A DNA stretch of 64,000 nt from Nonomuraea sediminis (GTDB lineage Bacteria; Actinomycetota; Actinomycetes; Streptosporangiales; Streptosporangiaceae), in assembly GCF_018531495.1 (NCBI RefSeq), contig NZ_JAHDTI010000002.1:496001-560000 (forward strand). Direction: 5' to 3'. Positions within the stretch are counted from its first letter, which is position 1, and each line of letters begins with the position of its first letter. Under the pieces are notes generated by a model, which ran no database searches, had not been told where the DNA came from, and was given only the letters and a program-made list of their open reading frames with translations. Of the stretch, positions 1 to 9,179 are shown piece after piece. Position numbers and translations under genes: made by a program.

Positions 1-89
1 ACGCGCGTCTGGCGGGTCCGCAGCCCGACCGCGGCCACGCACACCACGTCGCGGGCGCTGAGCCGGGCCGGCGACAGTCGTTCGGTCAT
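1..89 (-). CDS. ABC transporter permease, 5' end only
   Basis: Only the first 29 codons lie in the window (ATG at 89, reading leftward, MTERLSPARLSARDVV...). It begins 2 bp after the stop of the ABC ATPase, so it is the next gene of the same operon. In MacB/LolD-type export systems this position is normally held by an FtsX-like permease, and the short amphipathic N-terminus before the first membrane segment fits. The identification rests on context more than on sequence. Confidence 0.55.
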   Translation of the reverse strand, partial: MTERLSPARLSARDVVCVAAVGLRTRQTR

Positions 90-91
90 GG

Positions 92-796
92 TCACACCTG
101 CTTCCACGCCGTCGCGCCTGACACTTCGTCGGCGATCACGTGGCCGTCGCGGAGCCGGATTCGGCGGGGCGTGGCCTCGGCGACGTCGTCGTCATGAGTG
201 ATGATCGCCAGAGTGGTGCCCGCCCGGTTCAGCTCGCGCAGGATCGTGATGATCTCGGCGCCCGACGCGGTGTCGAGGTTGCCCGTCGGCTCGTCGGCCA
301 GCAGCAGGGCCGGTTCGCCGACTACCGCGCGGGCCACGGCAACCCGCTGGCGTTCGCCGCCGGAGAGCTGGTTCGGGCGGTGGCTCAGCCGGTGTCCCAG
401 GCCGACCCGCTCGAGTGCCTCGGCAGCCCGCTCCCGGCGCTCGCGCCTCGACACCCCGGCGTACAGCAGACCGTCGGCCACGTTGTCCAGCGCCGACGTC
501 CCATCGGCCAAGTGGAACTGCTGGAACACGAAACCGATGTGCCGAGCCCTGAGCGCCGACAGCTCGCGATCGCTTAGCTCGGCCACGTCGTAGCCGGCGA
601 TCCGTACGATGCCCGCCGAGGGCCGGTCCAGGGTGCCGATCGTGTGGAGCAACGTCGACTTGCCCGACCCGGACGGGCCGATGATCGCCAACAGCTCACT
701 GGCCTCGACCCGCAGGTCGACGCCCTGGAGCGCGTGCACGTCGCCTGGGTACTCCTTGGTCACGCCGACCAGCTCGATCACCACGTCTCGGCTCAT
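92..796 (-). CDS. ABC transporter ATP-binding protein (MacB/LolD type)
   Basis: 234 aa cytoplasmic ATPase that would energise an FtsX-like permease. Visible motifs in order: Walker [10 protein letters not shown] (about residue 37), Q-loop in VFQQFHL, signature LSGGERQRV, Walker [15 protein letters not shown]-loop ITHD. The ADEPTGNLD stretch is typical of the MacB/LolD subfamily. The ATG at 796 overlaps the stop of the upstream adaptor gene by 4 bp, so the two are translationally coupled. Together with the lipoprotein and adaptor it forms a tripartite export or lipoprotein/antimicrobial-peptide efflux system; the substrate cannot be told. Confidence 0.93.
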   Translation of the reverse strand: MSRDVVIELVGVTKEYPGDVHALQGVDLRVEASELLAIIGPSGSGKSTLLHTIGTLDRPSAGIVRIAGYDVAELSDRELSALRARHIGFVFQQFHLADGTSALDNVADGLLYAGVSRRERRERAAEALERVGLGHRLSHRPNQLSGGERQRVAVARAVVGEPALLLADEPTGNLDTASGAEIITILRELNRAGTTLAIITHDDDVAEATPRRIRLRDGHVIADEVSGATAWKQV

Positions 797-1830
797 GGCT
801 GCGGGACCTCGACCTTCATGCCCTCGGTTAGGCCCTGGCCGGAGATCTCGACGCGGCTCACCGCGTACAGGCCGGTCTTGACCGCGACGATCCGGCCCGT
901 GGCGCCGTCCATGACGCGTACGCCGTAACCGCCCTCGCGCAGCGCGAGCAGCGCCTCGACGGGCACGGACAGGACTCCGCCGTGGCGTTCGGTCCGTAGG
1001 TCGACGGTCACCGGCGCCTGGTCCAGACGGCCGAGCTTGCCGGTCACGGTGGCCTCGACGTCGACCGTGGCCTGGCTGTTCTTGTCGGCTCCCGCCGTGG
1101 CGGTCGTGCCGACCGAGCGGATCTCCGCCTTGACCTTGCGTCCGTCGGGCAGTTCCACGACGGCCGTGGCACCGATGCGGGCGAACTGCTGATAGGACGC
1201 CGGCAGGTCGATGTGCACAGCACGCAAGGTGCTCGTGGTCGTCACCACGGACGCGCCCGCGCCGTCGCCCTTGACCGCGGTGTTCCTGGAGATCCTGAGC
1301 GCCCCGGAGGCCACGATGACCTGCGTGGAGTCTACCGTTCCGGTCTTGGCCAGGCGGTTGTCCTTCTGCCAGTCGCGTACGGCTTGGCCGGTCCGCCAGG
1401 TGTAGTCGTCGTCCACCGTGCCGGAGTCGTAGCCGAGCTTCTTGAGGTTGAGCTCGAGTTGCTCGACGTCCGCGCCGCTGGAGCCGATGACGAGCTTCCT
1501 GTACATCGGGATCGACCCGTACATGAGCACGACCGGGCGCCGGTCCACCTGGTAGAGCCATTGACCGCGGCGCACGACCGTGCCCTCGGCGCGGGTCCTG
1601 GTCACGGTGCCCATCGTTTTGTTCGGCTGGGCGCGGCGGCCCGAGTAGCCGAGCGTGCCGCCGACCTGCTTGGTGTCGACAAGGTCCGAGCGGGTGATCT
1701 CCGCCGTGACGACCGCGGCGGAGGCGGCCGCGGGCATGGCCGAGTCCTTACTGGGCGCGATCGCCGCCACGCCGCCAACGGCCACGGCGATGAGCACCGC
1801 GGACCCGACGACCACGACCTTGTGGCTCAT
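793..1830 (-). CDS. Membrane-anchored efflux adaptor with peptidoglycan-binding domain
   Basis: 345 aa. One N-terminal membrane anchor ([16 protein letters not shown]) is followed by an extracytoplasmic part. Around residues 113-165 lies a PG_binding_1-like segment ([19 protein letters not shown] ... [11 protein letters not shown]), inserted in what otherwise reads as a HlyD/MacA-type adaptor: a beta-barrel segment ([19 protein letters not shown]) and a C-terminal membrane-proximal segment ([18 protein letters not shown]). This architecture is common for actinobacterial adaptors paired with MacB-type ATPases. Start and stop overlap both neighbours by 4 bp. It probably links the permease to the cell wall; the transported compound is unknown. 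Confidence 0.85.
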   Translation of the reverse strand: MSHKVVVVGSAVLIAVAVGGVAAIAPSKDSAMPAAASAAVVTAEITRSDLVDTKQVGGTLGYSGRRAQPNKTMGTVTRTRAEGTVVRRGQWLYQVDRRPVVLMYGSIPMYRKLVIGSSGADVEQLELNLKKLGYDSGTVDDDYTWRTGQAVRDWQKDNRLAKTGTVDSTQVIVASGALRISRNTAVKGDGAGASVVTTTSTLRAVHIDLPASYQQFARIGATAVVELPDGRKVKAEIRSVGTTATAGADKNSQATVDVEATVTGKLGRLDQAPVTVDLRTERHGGVLSVPVEALLALREGGYGVRVMDGATGRIVAVKTGLYAVSRVEISGQGLTEGMKVEVPQP

Positions 1831-2315
1831 CGCGAGCTCTGATCCATCAGCGGCCGGCACGCCTTCTGCGCCTCCTGGACCGCGGGCGCGTCCTGGTCGA
1901 TGCCCTGCGGCGGGTCCAGCTTGATGCCGCCCTTCTCGTCCTGCTGCGGGTCGGGCATGTTCACGCCCTTCTGGCGCATGCAGGCGGTGAACTTGAGCGC
2001 CTGGTCCATGGCCTTCTTCTTCTCCTCGGCCGTCATTCCCGCGACCACCGGGGCGTACTGCTTGCACGCTTGCTCCGCCGCCGCGCCCGTCTGCGGGTCG
2101 GGGCCGCGTACGATCAGGCTGTCGTTGTCCTGCGTCACGGTGAGGCCGTGCTCGCGCAGGCACGCGGCGTATTTCGCCGGGTCGCCCGAAGAAGTTGGGG
2201 CCGCTGTGCCCTCTCCGGCGGAGGCGACTCCAGGGCTGGTGTTCTGTCCTGCGCACGCCGTCAGCACAAGTGGGATCGCGACCAGAGTGGCGATCCAGAT
2301 TCCTTTCTGCGTCAT
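1827..2315 (-). CDS. Predicted lipoprotein, first gene of the efflux operon
   Basis: 162 aa. The ATG at 2315 gives a classical lipoprotein signal peptide (MTQKGIWIATLVAIPLVLTAC) with lipobox LTAC, which is why the longer upstream reading was not used. The mature part has four Cys in CLREHG / QACKQY / FTACMRQKG / QKACRPL contexts, a pattern seen in small actinobacterial lipoproteins encoded beside MacB-like transporters. It is probably an extracellular partner of the adaptor. No enzymatic motif is visible. Confidence 0.8.
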   Translation of the reverse strand: MTQKGIWIATLVAIPLVLTACAGQNTSPGVASAGEGTAAPTSSGDPAKYAACLREHGLTVTQDNDSLIVRGPDPQTGAAAEQACKQYAPVVAGMTAEEKKKAMDQALKFTACMRQKGVNMPDPQQDEKGGIKLDPPQGIDQDAPAVQEAQKACRPLMDQSSR

Positions 2316-2349
2316 ACCGGCATATTGCTCGGCGACTATTAAAAGTGTG

Positions 2350-2367
2350 TTAAGCAAATTTGTTTAA
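2350..2367. promoter_or_regulatory. AT-rich 18-bp palindrome upstream of the efflux operon
   Basis: TTAAGCAAATTTGTTTAA is a palindrome with one mismatched pair, lying 35 bp upstream of the lipoprotein start in an AT-rich island within very GC-rich DNA. Its position suggests an operator overlapping the operon promoter. No regulator gene is adjacent. Confidence 0.5.
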
Positions 2368-2856
2368 GCGGTCTTTATGTCGGCATTTTAGAGGCGAGGT
2401 GTTGCCGTGGATGCCACGTGCGGGAGCGGCTTACGCGAAGATCCGGCGATAGCGTCGCGGGTCTTGGCGGCTCGATCACCTCGTCATCCAAGCCGAGGTC
2501 GAGTGCCCGCGCCAGGCCGCCCACCGTCCGCCCATGCGGCCCGCCAGTCCTCCAGTTCCGGGCGCGATGTTGGGGAGTACTTCAGGCGGTCGGCGCGGGC
2601 GTGATCATTATGAGGGATTTGGTCGGCGTTGGGATGGGTTTGGCCGGTACAAAAAGCCCTCATTTTGGGCACCCGTAAAACCATCACTGCCACAACATAA
2701 ACCGCGAGGACCCCAAACACCGCGCGCTGGGTCTAATAGCCGTACTTGAGAGACTTATCAAGAAACAGTTGCCGAACTCCTGCCACAGAGTGAGGTCGCC
2801 GTACTCACGCAAGTCGGCGCGGCGGGCAATGGCCACCATCCGCGCTGTAGCTGACG
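2368..2856. other. Stretch without a recognisable gene
   Basis: No credible start/RBS pair or family match was found. A weak minus-strand open frame near 2484-2720 begins with a hydrophobic stretch and ends in an Arg/Gly-rich tail, but it has no recognisable homology. The segment is probably decayed DNA upstream of the phospholipase remnant. Confidence 0.4.
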
Positions 2857-3300
2857 ATGACCAACAGCGGTGCGGAGAGCGTGCGCCTGACGCTCTTCCC
2901 CTACGGCGGGGAGTTCGAGTTCCCGCGGCATTTCGACGTGCTCGGCGGGACGTCGGTCACGGTGACCGCGCCCGAGTACGACCTGGTGCTCACGGGGCCG
3001 AACGGGTTCCGCCGGGGACTGCGCGGCTCGTCAGGAGACTTCGTCGCGGTCCGCGGCTGCATCATGGCGGAGCCGCGGGCGGTCGCGCTCGAGATCGAGA
3101 ACCTCACCGGACACATCGTTCACGTGCGCATCGCCGGCGACCCACTCAACGTTCACCCGGACCGGCCCGAAACCGTCATGATCCGCTGCGAGGATGCGCA
3201 CGGCTGGTATGACGTGTCGATCACCTGCCCTGAGGACCCCCACTTCCTCCGCCGGCTCATGGGCCACATCGAGAACGGCGCTCCCAGCATCTCCGGTTGA
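2857..3300 (+). pseudogene. Phospholipase C C-terminal domain remnant
   Basis: 147 codons that correspond only to the C-terminal beta-sandwich of phosphocholine-type bacterial phospholipase C. Recognisable landmarks are TNSGAESVRLTL, FDVLGGTSVTV, YDLVLTGPNGFRRGLRG, LEIENLTGH, and the family-typical ending GWYDVSI...FLRRLMGHIENG. The catalytic alkaline-phosphatase-like domain (about 500 residues) is absent, and an in-frame TAG sits three codons upstream of the first ATG. Either this is a 5'-truncated gene or, less likely, a stand-alone small protein. The stop overlaps a possible TTG start of the next gene. Confidence 0.75.
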
Positions 3301-3323
3301 AGCACTCCAAGAAGGTATTCCCC

Positions 3324-4961
3324 ATGTGCCGCAATGCCGCTCACTCCCATGAGCATGCCCATGACGTTCCCGAAGACACGGCCGCGTTCGCGGACCTGTC
3401 GGTGCCGGAGAAGGAGCTGTCGCCCGGCGACCTCAGCCGGCGCCGCTTCCTGTTGAACAGTGGCCTGCTCGGCGCCGCCGCTCTGGGGGTGACCGCCCTG
3501 GGCGGGCTCGCCGCCGCGCGCCCCGCTGCCGCCACCACCGGGGGCTCGCGCGGCTACCAGTGGCTCGCCGGCGACCACCACGTGCACACGCAGTACAGCT
3601 ACGACGGCATGTACACCATCGAGCAGCAGGCCGCGGGCGCCATCAAGCACGGCCGCATCGACTGGCTGGTCATCACCGACCACGGGCACGCCGCGCACGA
3701 GAAGTTCGCGGTCGAGTCCACCTACGCCGACATCGTCGCCTCCCGCGCCAGGCATCCGGAGCTGCTGCTGTGGCAAGGGCTGGAGTGGAACGTTCCCGGA
3801 GGCGAGCACGCCACGGTGTTCTTCGACGGCGCCCGCGACGAGATCCAGCTGCTGCGCGCGTTCGAGCGGCTCTTCGACTCCAGGATCAACGGCACCGGCG
3901 CGAGCACCCCGGCCAACGAGGCCAAGGCCCTGGAGGCGCTCGGCTGGCTCGAGACCGCCCTGCAGACCGGCTCGGCCGACTCCGCCCTGTTCCTGATCAA
4001 CCACGTGATGCGGCGCGGCCGGTTCTCTCCGCGCGACCTGCGCGCCTTCCGAGACGCGGCCCCGGACATCGCGGTCGGCATGGAGGGCGCGCCCGGCGCC
4101 CAGAACGAGCCCAGGGCCCGCGGTGACTTCAACAACACGGCGGACGCGAACTCGTGGCCCGGCTGGCGGCCCGAGCACTATCCCACCTACGGCGGCTTCG
4201 ACTCGATGACCGGCATCCTGGGCGGCATGTGGGACGCCATGCTCGCCGAGGGCAAGGGCTGGTGGATCACCGCCAACTCCGACGGCCACTTCTACAACAA
4301 CGACACGACCGTCGAGCCCCAGCGGCCCGGCGACTGGTACGACCAGCACGGGAAGTACCCGGACCCGATCGACGGAGGCGTCCCGCAAAGGCACGCCGAC
4401 TTCTGGCCCGGCCAGTTCAGTCGGACCGTCGTCGGCGCGGCCTCGCGCAGCCACGGCGCGGTCATGGAGGCACTCAAGTCCGGCCGTGTCTGGGTGTCGA
4501 TGGGCGGACTGATCGATGGTCTGCACGTCGACGCGCACGCCCCCGGCAACGCCCCGGTCACCCTCGGCGGCCGGTTGTCGGTGCGCCGCGGCGACGACGT
4601 CACCGTCAACATCTCCGTCGACCTGGCGGGTCGCCCCAACGCCAACGAGGACGTACCCAGTTTGGCCAGACTGGACCTGATCCGGGGAGCCGTCACGGGT
4701 TCCGCCGCGGACCCCGACACCTTCACTGCCCCGGACGTGCGGATCGTCGAGTCGTTCACGCCGCGCGGCAGAGGCCGGGTCGCCGAGTTCCACTACAGGT
4801 TCCGCGACGTCCGTGAGCCGTTCTACTTCCGGCTGCGCGGCACCGACGGCAAGCGCAGCGCGGCCGGGGGCCTTGAGCCGGCCGCCGACACGGGTCCCAA
4901 CGAGAACCCCTGGAACGACCTGTGGTTCTACGCCAACCCGGTCTTCGTGGACGTGCTGTAA
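3324..4961 (+). CDS. Tat-exported PHP-domain metallohydrolase (CehA/McbA family)
   Basis: 545 aa. The ATG at 3324 has AGAAGG 8-9 bp upstream; an in-frame TTG at 3297 would add nine residues. A twin-arginine signal (SRRRFLLNSGLLGAAALG, about residues 40-57) is followed by the PHP metal-binding landmarks: DHHVHTQYS, ITDHGHAAH, LEWN, NSDGHF. A C-terminal beta domain follows (about 385-545). PHP enzymes of this family are phosphoesterase or carbamate hydrolase-like. It is exported folded, probably with metals loaded. Substrate unknown; the neighbouring phospholipase remnant hints at phosphate or lipid degradation. Confidence 0.88.
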   Translation: MCRNAAHSHEHAHDVPEDTAAFADLSVPEKELSPGDLSRRRFLLNSGLLGAAALGVTALGGLAAARPAAATTGGSRGYQWLAGDHHVHTQYSYDGMYTIEQQAAGAIKHGRIDWLVITDHGHAAHEKFAVESTYADIVASRARHPELLLWQGLEWNVPGGEHATVFFDGARDEIQLLRAFERLFDSRINGTGASTPANEAKALEALGWLETALQTGSADSALFLINHVMRRGRFSPRDLRAFRDAAPDIAVGMEGAPGAQNEPRARGDFNNTADANSWPGWRPEHYPTYGGFDSMTGILGGMWDAMLAEGKGWWITANSDGHFYNNDTTVEPQRPGDWYDQHGKYPDPIDGGVPQRHADFWPGQFSRTVVGAASRSHGAVMEALKSGRVWVSMGGLIDGLHVDAHAPGNAPVTLGGRLSVRRGDDVTVNISVDLAGRPNANEDVPSLARLDLIRGAVTGSAADPDTFTAPDVRIVESFTPRGRGRVAEFHYRFRDVREPFYFRLRGTDGKRSAAGGLEPAADTGPNENPWNDLWFYANPVFVDVL

Positions 4962-5163
4962 CCGCCCGACCAGCCGCCCCCGGCAGGGACGATGTCGGCC
5001 GCCTTGTAACTGATGCCCCAGCGGGCCTGACCACCCTGCGAGATCTTCCAGACGTAGCCGAGCATCCCGCGCAGGATCACGTCCTGACCCCGGATGATGC
5101 TCGGCTCGCTGCGGCAGATGTTCGGCCGCGCAGGCCTTCCACTCCTGCGCAAACGCGTTCTAC

Positions 5164-5493
5164 TCACCGCGTTGGGACAAGCTGTTCCCTGCTGACCTGG
5201 AACTCCGTCTGCCCCTCCTCGGAAGCGATGTCCCAAGGCGCGCGCGTCGAAATCAACACGATCTCCTCGCCGCCCGGTCCGGTCACCGCTGCCACAATCT
5301 CGCAGGCGACCTCGACCCCCTGCGGATAGGACGCATCCGAAGCCAGCCTGCCGGCGTCAGCGAAAACAGGAGGCTTGTCGAAGAAGGACCACCGATGACC
5401 GTGGATATCGGTCATCCGGACCTCCACCCATCCCGGCCACGGCTCGTCACTCACCCACCGGACGGCCTCGCACCTCAACATCGCCAACGCCAC
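5164..5493 (-). CDS. Conserved hypothetical protein, about 109 aa
   Basis: Small acidic protein, GTG start at 5493 (VALAMLRCEAVRWVSDEP). It resembles uncharacterised actinobacterial proteins that contain the phrases WVEVRMTD and WSFFDKPPVF. No signal peptide, membrane segment or catalytic motif is evident, and it stands alone between the PHP gene and a gene-poor stretch. Confidence 0.65.
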   Translation of the reverse strand: MALAMLRCEAVRWVSDEPWPGWVEVRMTDIHGHRWSFFDKPPVFADAGRLASDASYPQGVEVACEIVAAVTGPGGEEIVLISTRAPWDIASEEGQTEFQVSREQLVPTR

Positions 5494-6020
5494 TCACCCA
5501 GAGTGCCCGTCCACTGGACGGCCGCCAATGCTCAGGATCACGGAATGTGGGCCGGATCCGAGTTCTGGACCCACCTACGGATGGCTTTAGCCCCACTTCT
5601 TGACCTTGGAGGGGCCTTTGATCACCAACGAGTTTCGGCCCCACCTCGTCGTCGAAAGATGGCCGGCCCCTCGTCGTCCGTCAACCTGAGAACTGGATAC
5701 GGCAGAGAGAGCCGCAGGAGTGGTCGGCGCAGACGTCCAGTCGTTCGTCGAACGGGAATCTCGGCTGCCTCTCAGTATCGCGGACACCTCATTGATTAGC
5801 CTGTGCCCTGGCTACAGCGCCTATCAGTGAGTTCGGGCAGCGGTAGCGGGTCTGTAAGCCGAAGAATGTCGCTGAGTTTCAACAGCGCTCGATGGCGCAG
5901 ATGACTGTCTCGACGTCGTGATGATGGTCGCCCTTCGTCACGGGTCAAGGTGATTCGGCTGGCAGCCTTCGCCTGCAGATGCTTCACCTTGACCCGTTTT
6001 GTGGTGACAGAGTCTGCGGC
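5494..6020. other. Gene-poor stretch carrying a palindromic repeat
   Basis: No protein gene could be supported. The right part holds copy 1 of the palindromic repeat described separately (5914-5997). Confidence 0.5.
5914..5997. repeat. Dispersed palindromic repeat, copy 1
   Basis: About 84 bp containing a perfect inverted repeat, CGGGTCAAGGTGA (5941-5953) and its complement (5984-5996), around a 30-nt loop with GCCTTCGCCTGC. A shared left arm CGTGATGATG..TCG....TCGTCAC precedes it. A diverged second copy lies at 47003-47083. The stem is kept while the possible reading frame is not, which suggests selection on DNA or RNA structure. Confidence 0.7.
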
Positions 6021-7133
6021 TCAGGCCTGGCCGAGCCGCCATAGGGAGGTGACCTCAGCGGCGCGGGCCGCGTGGAGAGGGTCAGTCTCATCGAAGGCAC
6101 GCGGGTGTCTCGGTCGCACCTGCAACCGATCCACGACCCGCAGGCCTGCCGTTGCGAAGGCGGACAGAAGCTCGGCGCGAGTCCGCAACTCGAGATGTTC
6201 CGCCAGGTCCGACAGGATCAGCCAGCCCTCTCCGTCCGGTTCCAAGTGCTCGGCCAGACCGTTGAGGAAGCCGCTCAGCATGCGGCCGCCGGGGTCGTAG
6301 ACCGCGTGGTCGAGGGGGGAGACGGGCTTGGCCGGGATCCACGGCGGGTTGCAGACGATGAGTGGCGCGCGGCCGGGTGGGAAGAGGTCTGCATGCATGA
6401 CGTCGACCCTGCCGGCCAGTCCCAGCCGTTGGAGGTTGTCGCGGGCGCAGGCCAGGGCGCGCGGGTCCTGATCGGTGGCCACGAGGCGCTCGACGCCCCT
6501 GCGCGCGAGGACGGCGGCGAGCACGCCGGTTCCGGTGCCGATGTCGAACGCCCTGGAGCGCGAGACGAGCGGCGCCTGGGCCACCAGGTCGACGTATTCA
6601 CCGCGGATCGGCGAGAAGACGCCGTAGTGCGGATGGATACGGCCGCCCAGTGCGGGCACGTCGATGCCCCTGTCATGCCATTCGTGTGCCCCGGCGATGC
6701 CCAGCAGCTCGCGTAGTGAGGTAACCGACGGTCCCGCTGCGGGACCGTAGACCTCCGCGCAGGCCCGCCGCATGTCCGGGGCACGCCGGAGGGGAACGGT
6801 GTAGTCGTGATCGAGCGGCACCAACAGCCTGCCCAGCGTGCGGGCGCGCTGGGAGCGTGCCTGACGGTGCAGATGGAAGGCCTGGGCCGGCGACGGGGCG
6901 GGGCCGCGCGGACAGCGTTCGGCGCGCCGTACCATGGCGCGCAGGAGTTGACGGGCATTGTGGAAGTCGCCGCGCCACAACAGGGCGGTGCCCTCACAGG
7001 CCAGGCGGTAGGCGGCGTCGGCGGTGAGGCGGTCATCAGCGATCACCACGCGGGCGGGTGGCGGCGAGCCGTTCTCAGAACGCCAGCGAGCGGACCGGGC
7101 TTCGCCGTCTTCGGTCCAGCAGATCTCGAGCAC
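6021..7133 (-). CDS. Class I SAM-dependent methyltransferase (PrmC/RsmC-like)
   Basis: 370 aa with a GTG start at 7133 preceded by GAGGAG. The N-terminal half (1-170) is an Arg-rich helical region with no clear match. The C-terminal half has the SAM fold: motif I FDIGTGTGVLAAVLARRG, acidic residue in VATDQDP, HADLF, and the catalytic-type NPPW in LIVCNPPWIPAK. NPPY/F/W is typical of enzymes methylating amide or exocyclic nitrogens (PrmC/HemK, RsmC, adenine methylases). Likely substrates are a protein glutamine or rRNA base; a choice cannot be made here. Confidence 0.85.
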   Translation of the reverse strand: MLEICWTEDGEARSARWRSENGSPPPARVVIADDRLTADAAYRLACEGTALLWRGDFHNARQLLRAMVRRAERCPRGPAPSPAQAFHLHRQARSQRARTLGRLLVPLDHDYTVPLRRAPDMRRACAEVYGPAAGPSVTSLRELLGIAGAHEWHDRGIDVPALGGRIHPHYGVFSPIRGEYVDLVAQAPLVSRSRAFDIGTGTGVLAAVLARRGVERLVATDQDPRALACARDNLQRLGLAGRVDVMHADLFPPGRAPLIVCNPPWIPAKPVSPLDHAVYDPGGRMLSGFLNGLAEHLEPDGEGWLILSDLAEHLELRTRAELLSAFATAGLRVVDRLQVRPRHPRAFDETDPLHAARAAEVTSLWRLGQA

Positions 7134-7654
7134 TCAGGCTCCTCATGATTGAACCAGTGATGGTCATGAAGAGCACTTCGTCGCGGCAGATCAGCCTGTG
7201 GCAGCCTCCCGCGAGGAAGTGCGCGCCGAGGCGTCGCCGAGAACCATGCCGGGCGGTGGGAACGACATGATCAACCTCCTCGTGGGATCTGGAACCGTCT
7301 CATACTAGGGCTTGTCAACGACTCGCATGATCGGCCGGACACGGCCTGGCAGGGGATAGTGACAAGCTCATCCGAGGCTTTGAGGAGAGGCGGGGCCAGA
7401 TCTCGCACGAACATGAACTCGGCTCGCCAGAGTAGGTGGTTCAAATCACGAGGAGCCCCCGGCGTACGGTTGCCCCCGGAAACCGGCTCGATTTGGTCCG
7501 GCATACGCTGGCGCCACCTCTGGAGTGCGGGAGATTATCTGGTCGGTCACTCTGCGTGTGAGACCTTCAGCGCCTGTCGATTGTCGGCGTTGCTCTCTGC
7601 CTGGTGTCCGTCCTCAGCGAACGTTCTTGGCCTGCCGCCTGGGATCGGTGACTG
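7134..7654. other. Stretch without a recognisable gene
   Basis: Open frames on both strands are short and unrecognised. The right end presumably contains the promoter of the methyltransferase at 7655. Confidence 0.4.
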
Positions 7655-8380
7655 TTGGGTGATGAGCCAACCCAGGCCCTGTACGCCCCCTTGGAGGTTC
7701 ACTTGGGAGTGGCATCCTTCGCACGGTATGACGGGCTGGCTGACTGGTACGAGGAGTACAACGCGCCCGCGGCGGCAGCGAACCAGGACGCGATCCGCGA
7801 GCTCATGGGTCCTGGTGATGGTCTCTGCCTGGACCTGGGCTGTGGCGGTGGCCAGTATTTCGAGACGATCCGGTCGACGGGCCGTAAGGTCATCGGCTTG
7901 GACTACTCCGCTGATCAGCTACGGATCGCTCAAGGTAGAGATGCCGACCTGCTGATCAGGGCAGACGCCGCCGCACTGCCGTTCGGCGATGGGGTCTTTT
8001 CGGCCGTCACGGCACTGTGGGTCTCCAGCGACGTCGACGACTTCGCCGCTGTCGTGAAGGAAGCAGCTCGAGTGCTGACCCCCGGGGGGCTGCTGGTCTA
8101 CTACGGCGTCCATCCGTGCTTCAACGGCCCCCACACCCAGACCCGCGATGACGGCGCCCGAATCGTCCATCCGGTCTATCGGACGACGGGCTGGCACCGA
8201 GACGCACCGTGGTGGGGCAACAACATCAGGCGCCGCGTCGGCATGCGCCACCAGACTCTGCCCGACCTGTTGAATGCTTTCCTCGACGCCGGCCTGGCCA
8301 TCAGCCGCGTGACCGAGCCCAGAACCGAACCCGTCCCCTGGATCCTCGCCATTCGAGCTCATCGGCCGCACACGTCCTGA
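7655..8380 (+). CDS. Class I SAM-dependent methyltransferase (Methyltransf_11)
   Basis: 241 aa with a TTG start; initiation a dozen codons later is possible because the first residues are not conserved-looking. Motifs: LCLDLGCGGGQYFETI (SAM site, about residue 57), GLDYS, RADAAALPFGDGVFSAV (motif II/III), EAARVLTPGGLLVYYG. This is a UbiE/Methyltransf_11 small-molecule type enzyme. It stands alone, so the substrate is not inferable. Confidence 0.82.
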   Translation: MGDEPTQALYAPLEVHLGVASFARYDGLADWYEEYNAPAAAANQDAIRELMGPGDGLCLDLGCGGGQYFETIRSTGRKVIGLDYSADQLRIAQGRDADLLIRADAAALPFGDGVFSAVTALWVSSDVDDFAAVVKEAARVLTPGGLLVYYGVHPCFNGPHTQTRDDGARIVHPVYRTTGWHRDAPWWGNNIRRRVGMRHQTLPDLLNAFLDAGLAISRVTEPRTEPVPWILAIRAHRPHTS

Positions 8381-8546
8381 GTCCGAGACTGTTGCAGGCC
8401 GGCGTGATCGCGCGGTTGGGTGCCAGACCCTGACGAGGAGGGGAATCCGTGATCGGGACGGACCGAGCTCGGGTCAGCCTGTCTGTTCTACTCGGGCACG
8501 GGTCTGGGCCAGGCGGCCCAAGTCGGGCCCGAACATCGTTATAGGG

Positions 8547-9083
8547 CTACCTGATCCCGGCCAGACCGGTGAACTCGGCGAGACGTGGAAAGTGCAGGCG
8601 AACTGCGCCCACGTCCTTCAGGTCGACACGAACCCCGGTTGGCCCATAGCTCGGCACCTCACTGGGTGGGAGGTCTGTACAGCTGTCCTCGGCCAGCTGG
8701 CTCCACGCGGTCCAGACGAGCATGCTTAGCAACTCGGCATCGCCATTGTTGAGTGCCTCGGCATCGTCAGCCAGCTCCACAAGGGAGTCGGGATCTACGG
8801 CGACCCGATCAACCGTCGCACGCCCGTAGCTGACCAGCCAGGCACGCACATCGCTGAAGAAGTCGTCACTCACGAAGCCCAGCAACACGCACGCCGCATC
8901 CCACACTGGCCAGGTGAAGATACGCTGTTCGGCCTCATCCCACCGATCACGGAACGCTAGGAGGAGCTCTGTAGACGAGCGGCCCACAAGGTGTTCACGT
9001 AGGAGCTGGGCCTGACGCCGCAAGTCCCCTTCGCCTTCTCGGCGTGCGCCCTCAACGAGCGCCCAGAACTCGTCCTCAGTCAC
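8547..9083 (-). CDS. DUF4240 domain protein
   Basis: 178 aa. The opening MTEDEFWALVE, the central FTWPVWDAACVLLGFVSDDFFSDVRAWLVSYGR split over two helices, and DPDSL match DUF4240, a family of unknown function often encoded near nuclease-like or polymorphic-toxin immunity genes. No membrane segments. It lies just outside the tRNA-Thr-associated element, so it is probably chromosomal backbone. Confidence 0.8.
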   Translation of the reverse strand: MTEDEFWALVEGARREGEGDLRRQAQLLREHLVGRSSTELLLAFRDRWDEAEQRIFTWPVWDAACVLLGFVSDDFFSDVRAWLVSYGRATVDRVAVDPDSLVELADDAEALNNGDAELLSMLVWTAWSQLAEDSCTDLPPSEVPSYGPTGVRVDLKDVGAVRLHFPRLAEFTGLAGIR

Positions 9084-9142
9084 GCCAGCACCGTATCCGG
9101 CCGTCAGACGCCACCGGCACTCCCGTTAGCAAGGGTGTTAGC

Positions 9143-9177
9143 AAAAAGCCCCCTGTGATCATCACAGAGGGCTTCTG
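9143..9177 (-). terminator. Rho-independent terminator, original tRNA-Thr downstream flank
   Basis: GCCCCCTGTGAT and ATCACAGAGGGC form a hairpin; on the minus strand it is followed by TTTTT. It lies directly downstream of the duplicated tRNA-Thr 3' end, just as the terminator at 11855 lies downstream of the intact tRNA. This is most simply the ancestral tRNA terminator. Confidence 0.75.
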
Positions 9178-9179
9178 AG

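Noticed and set aside
2769..3212. Alternative plus frame overlapping the phospholipase remnant
   Set aside because: Arg-rich shadow; the frame at 2857-3300 carries the domain motifs.
4928..5236. Minus-strand frame ending GYVWKISQGGQARWGISYKAADIVP
   Set aside because: The phrase looks faintly like small plasmid/ICE proteins, but there is no start, RBS or consistent body, and it overlaps the end of the PHP gene.
7271..7504. Minus-strand 77-codon open frame in the gap before the second methyltransferase
   Set aside because: No RBS, no family resemblance, ordinary for GC-rich noncoding DNA.
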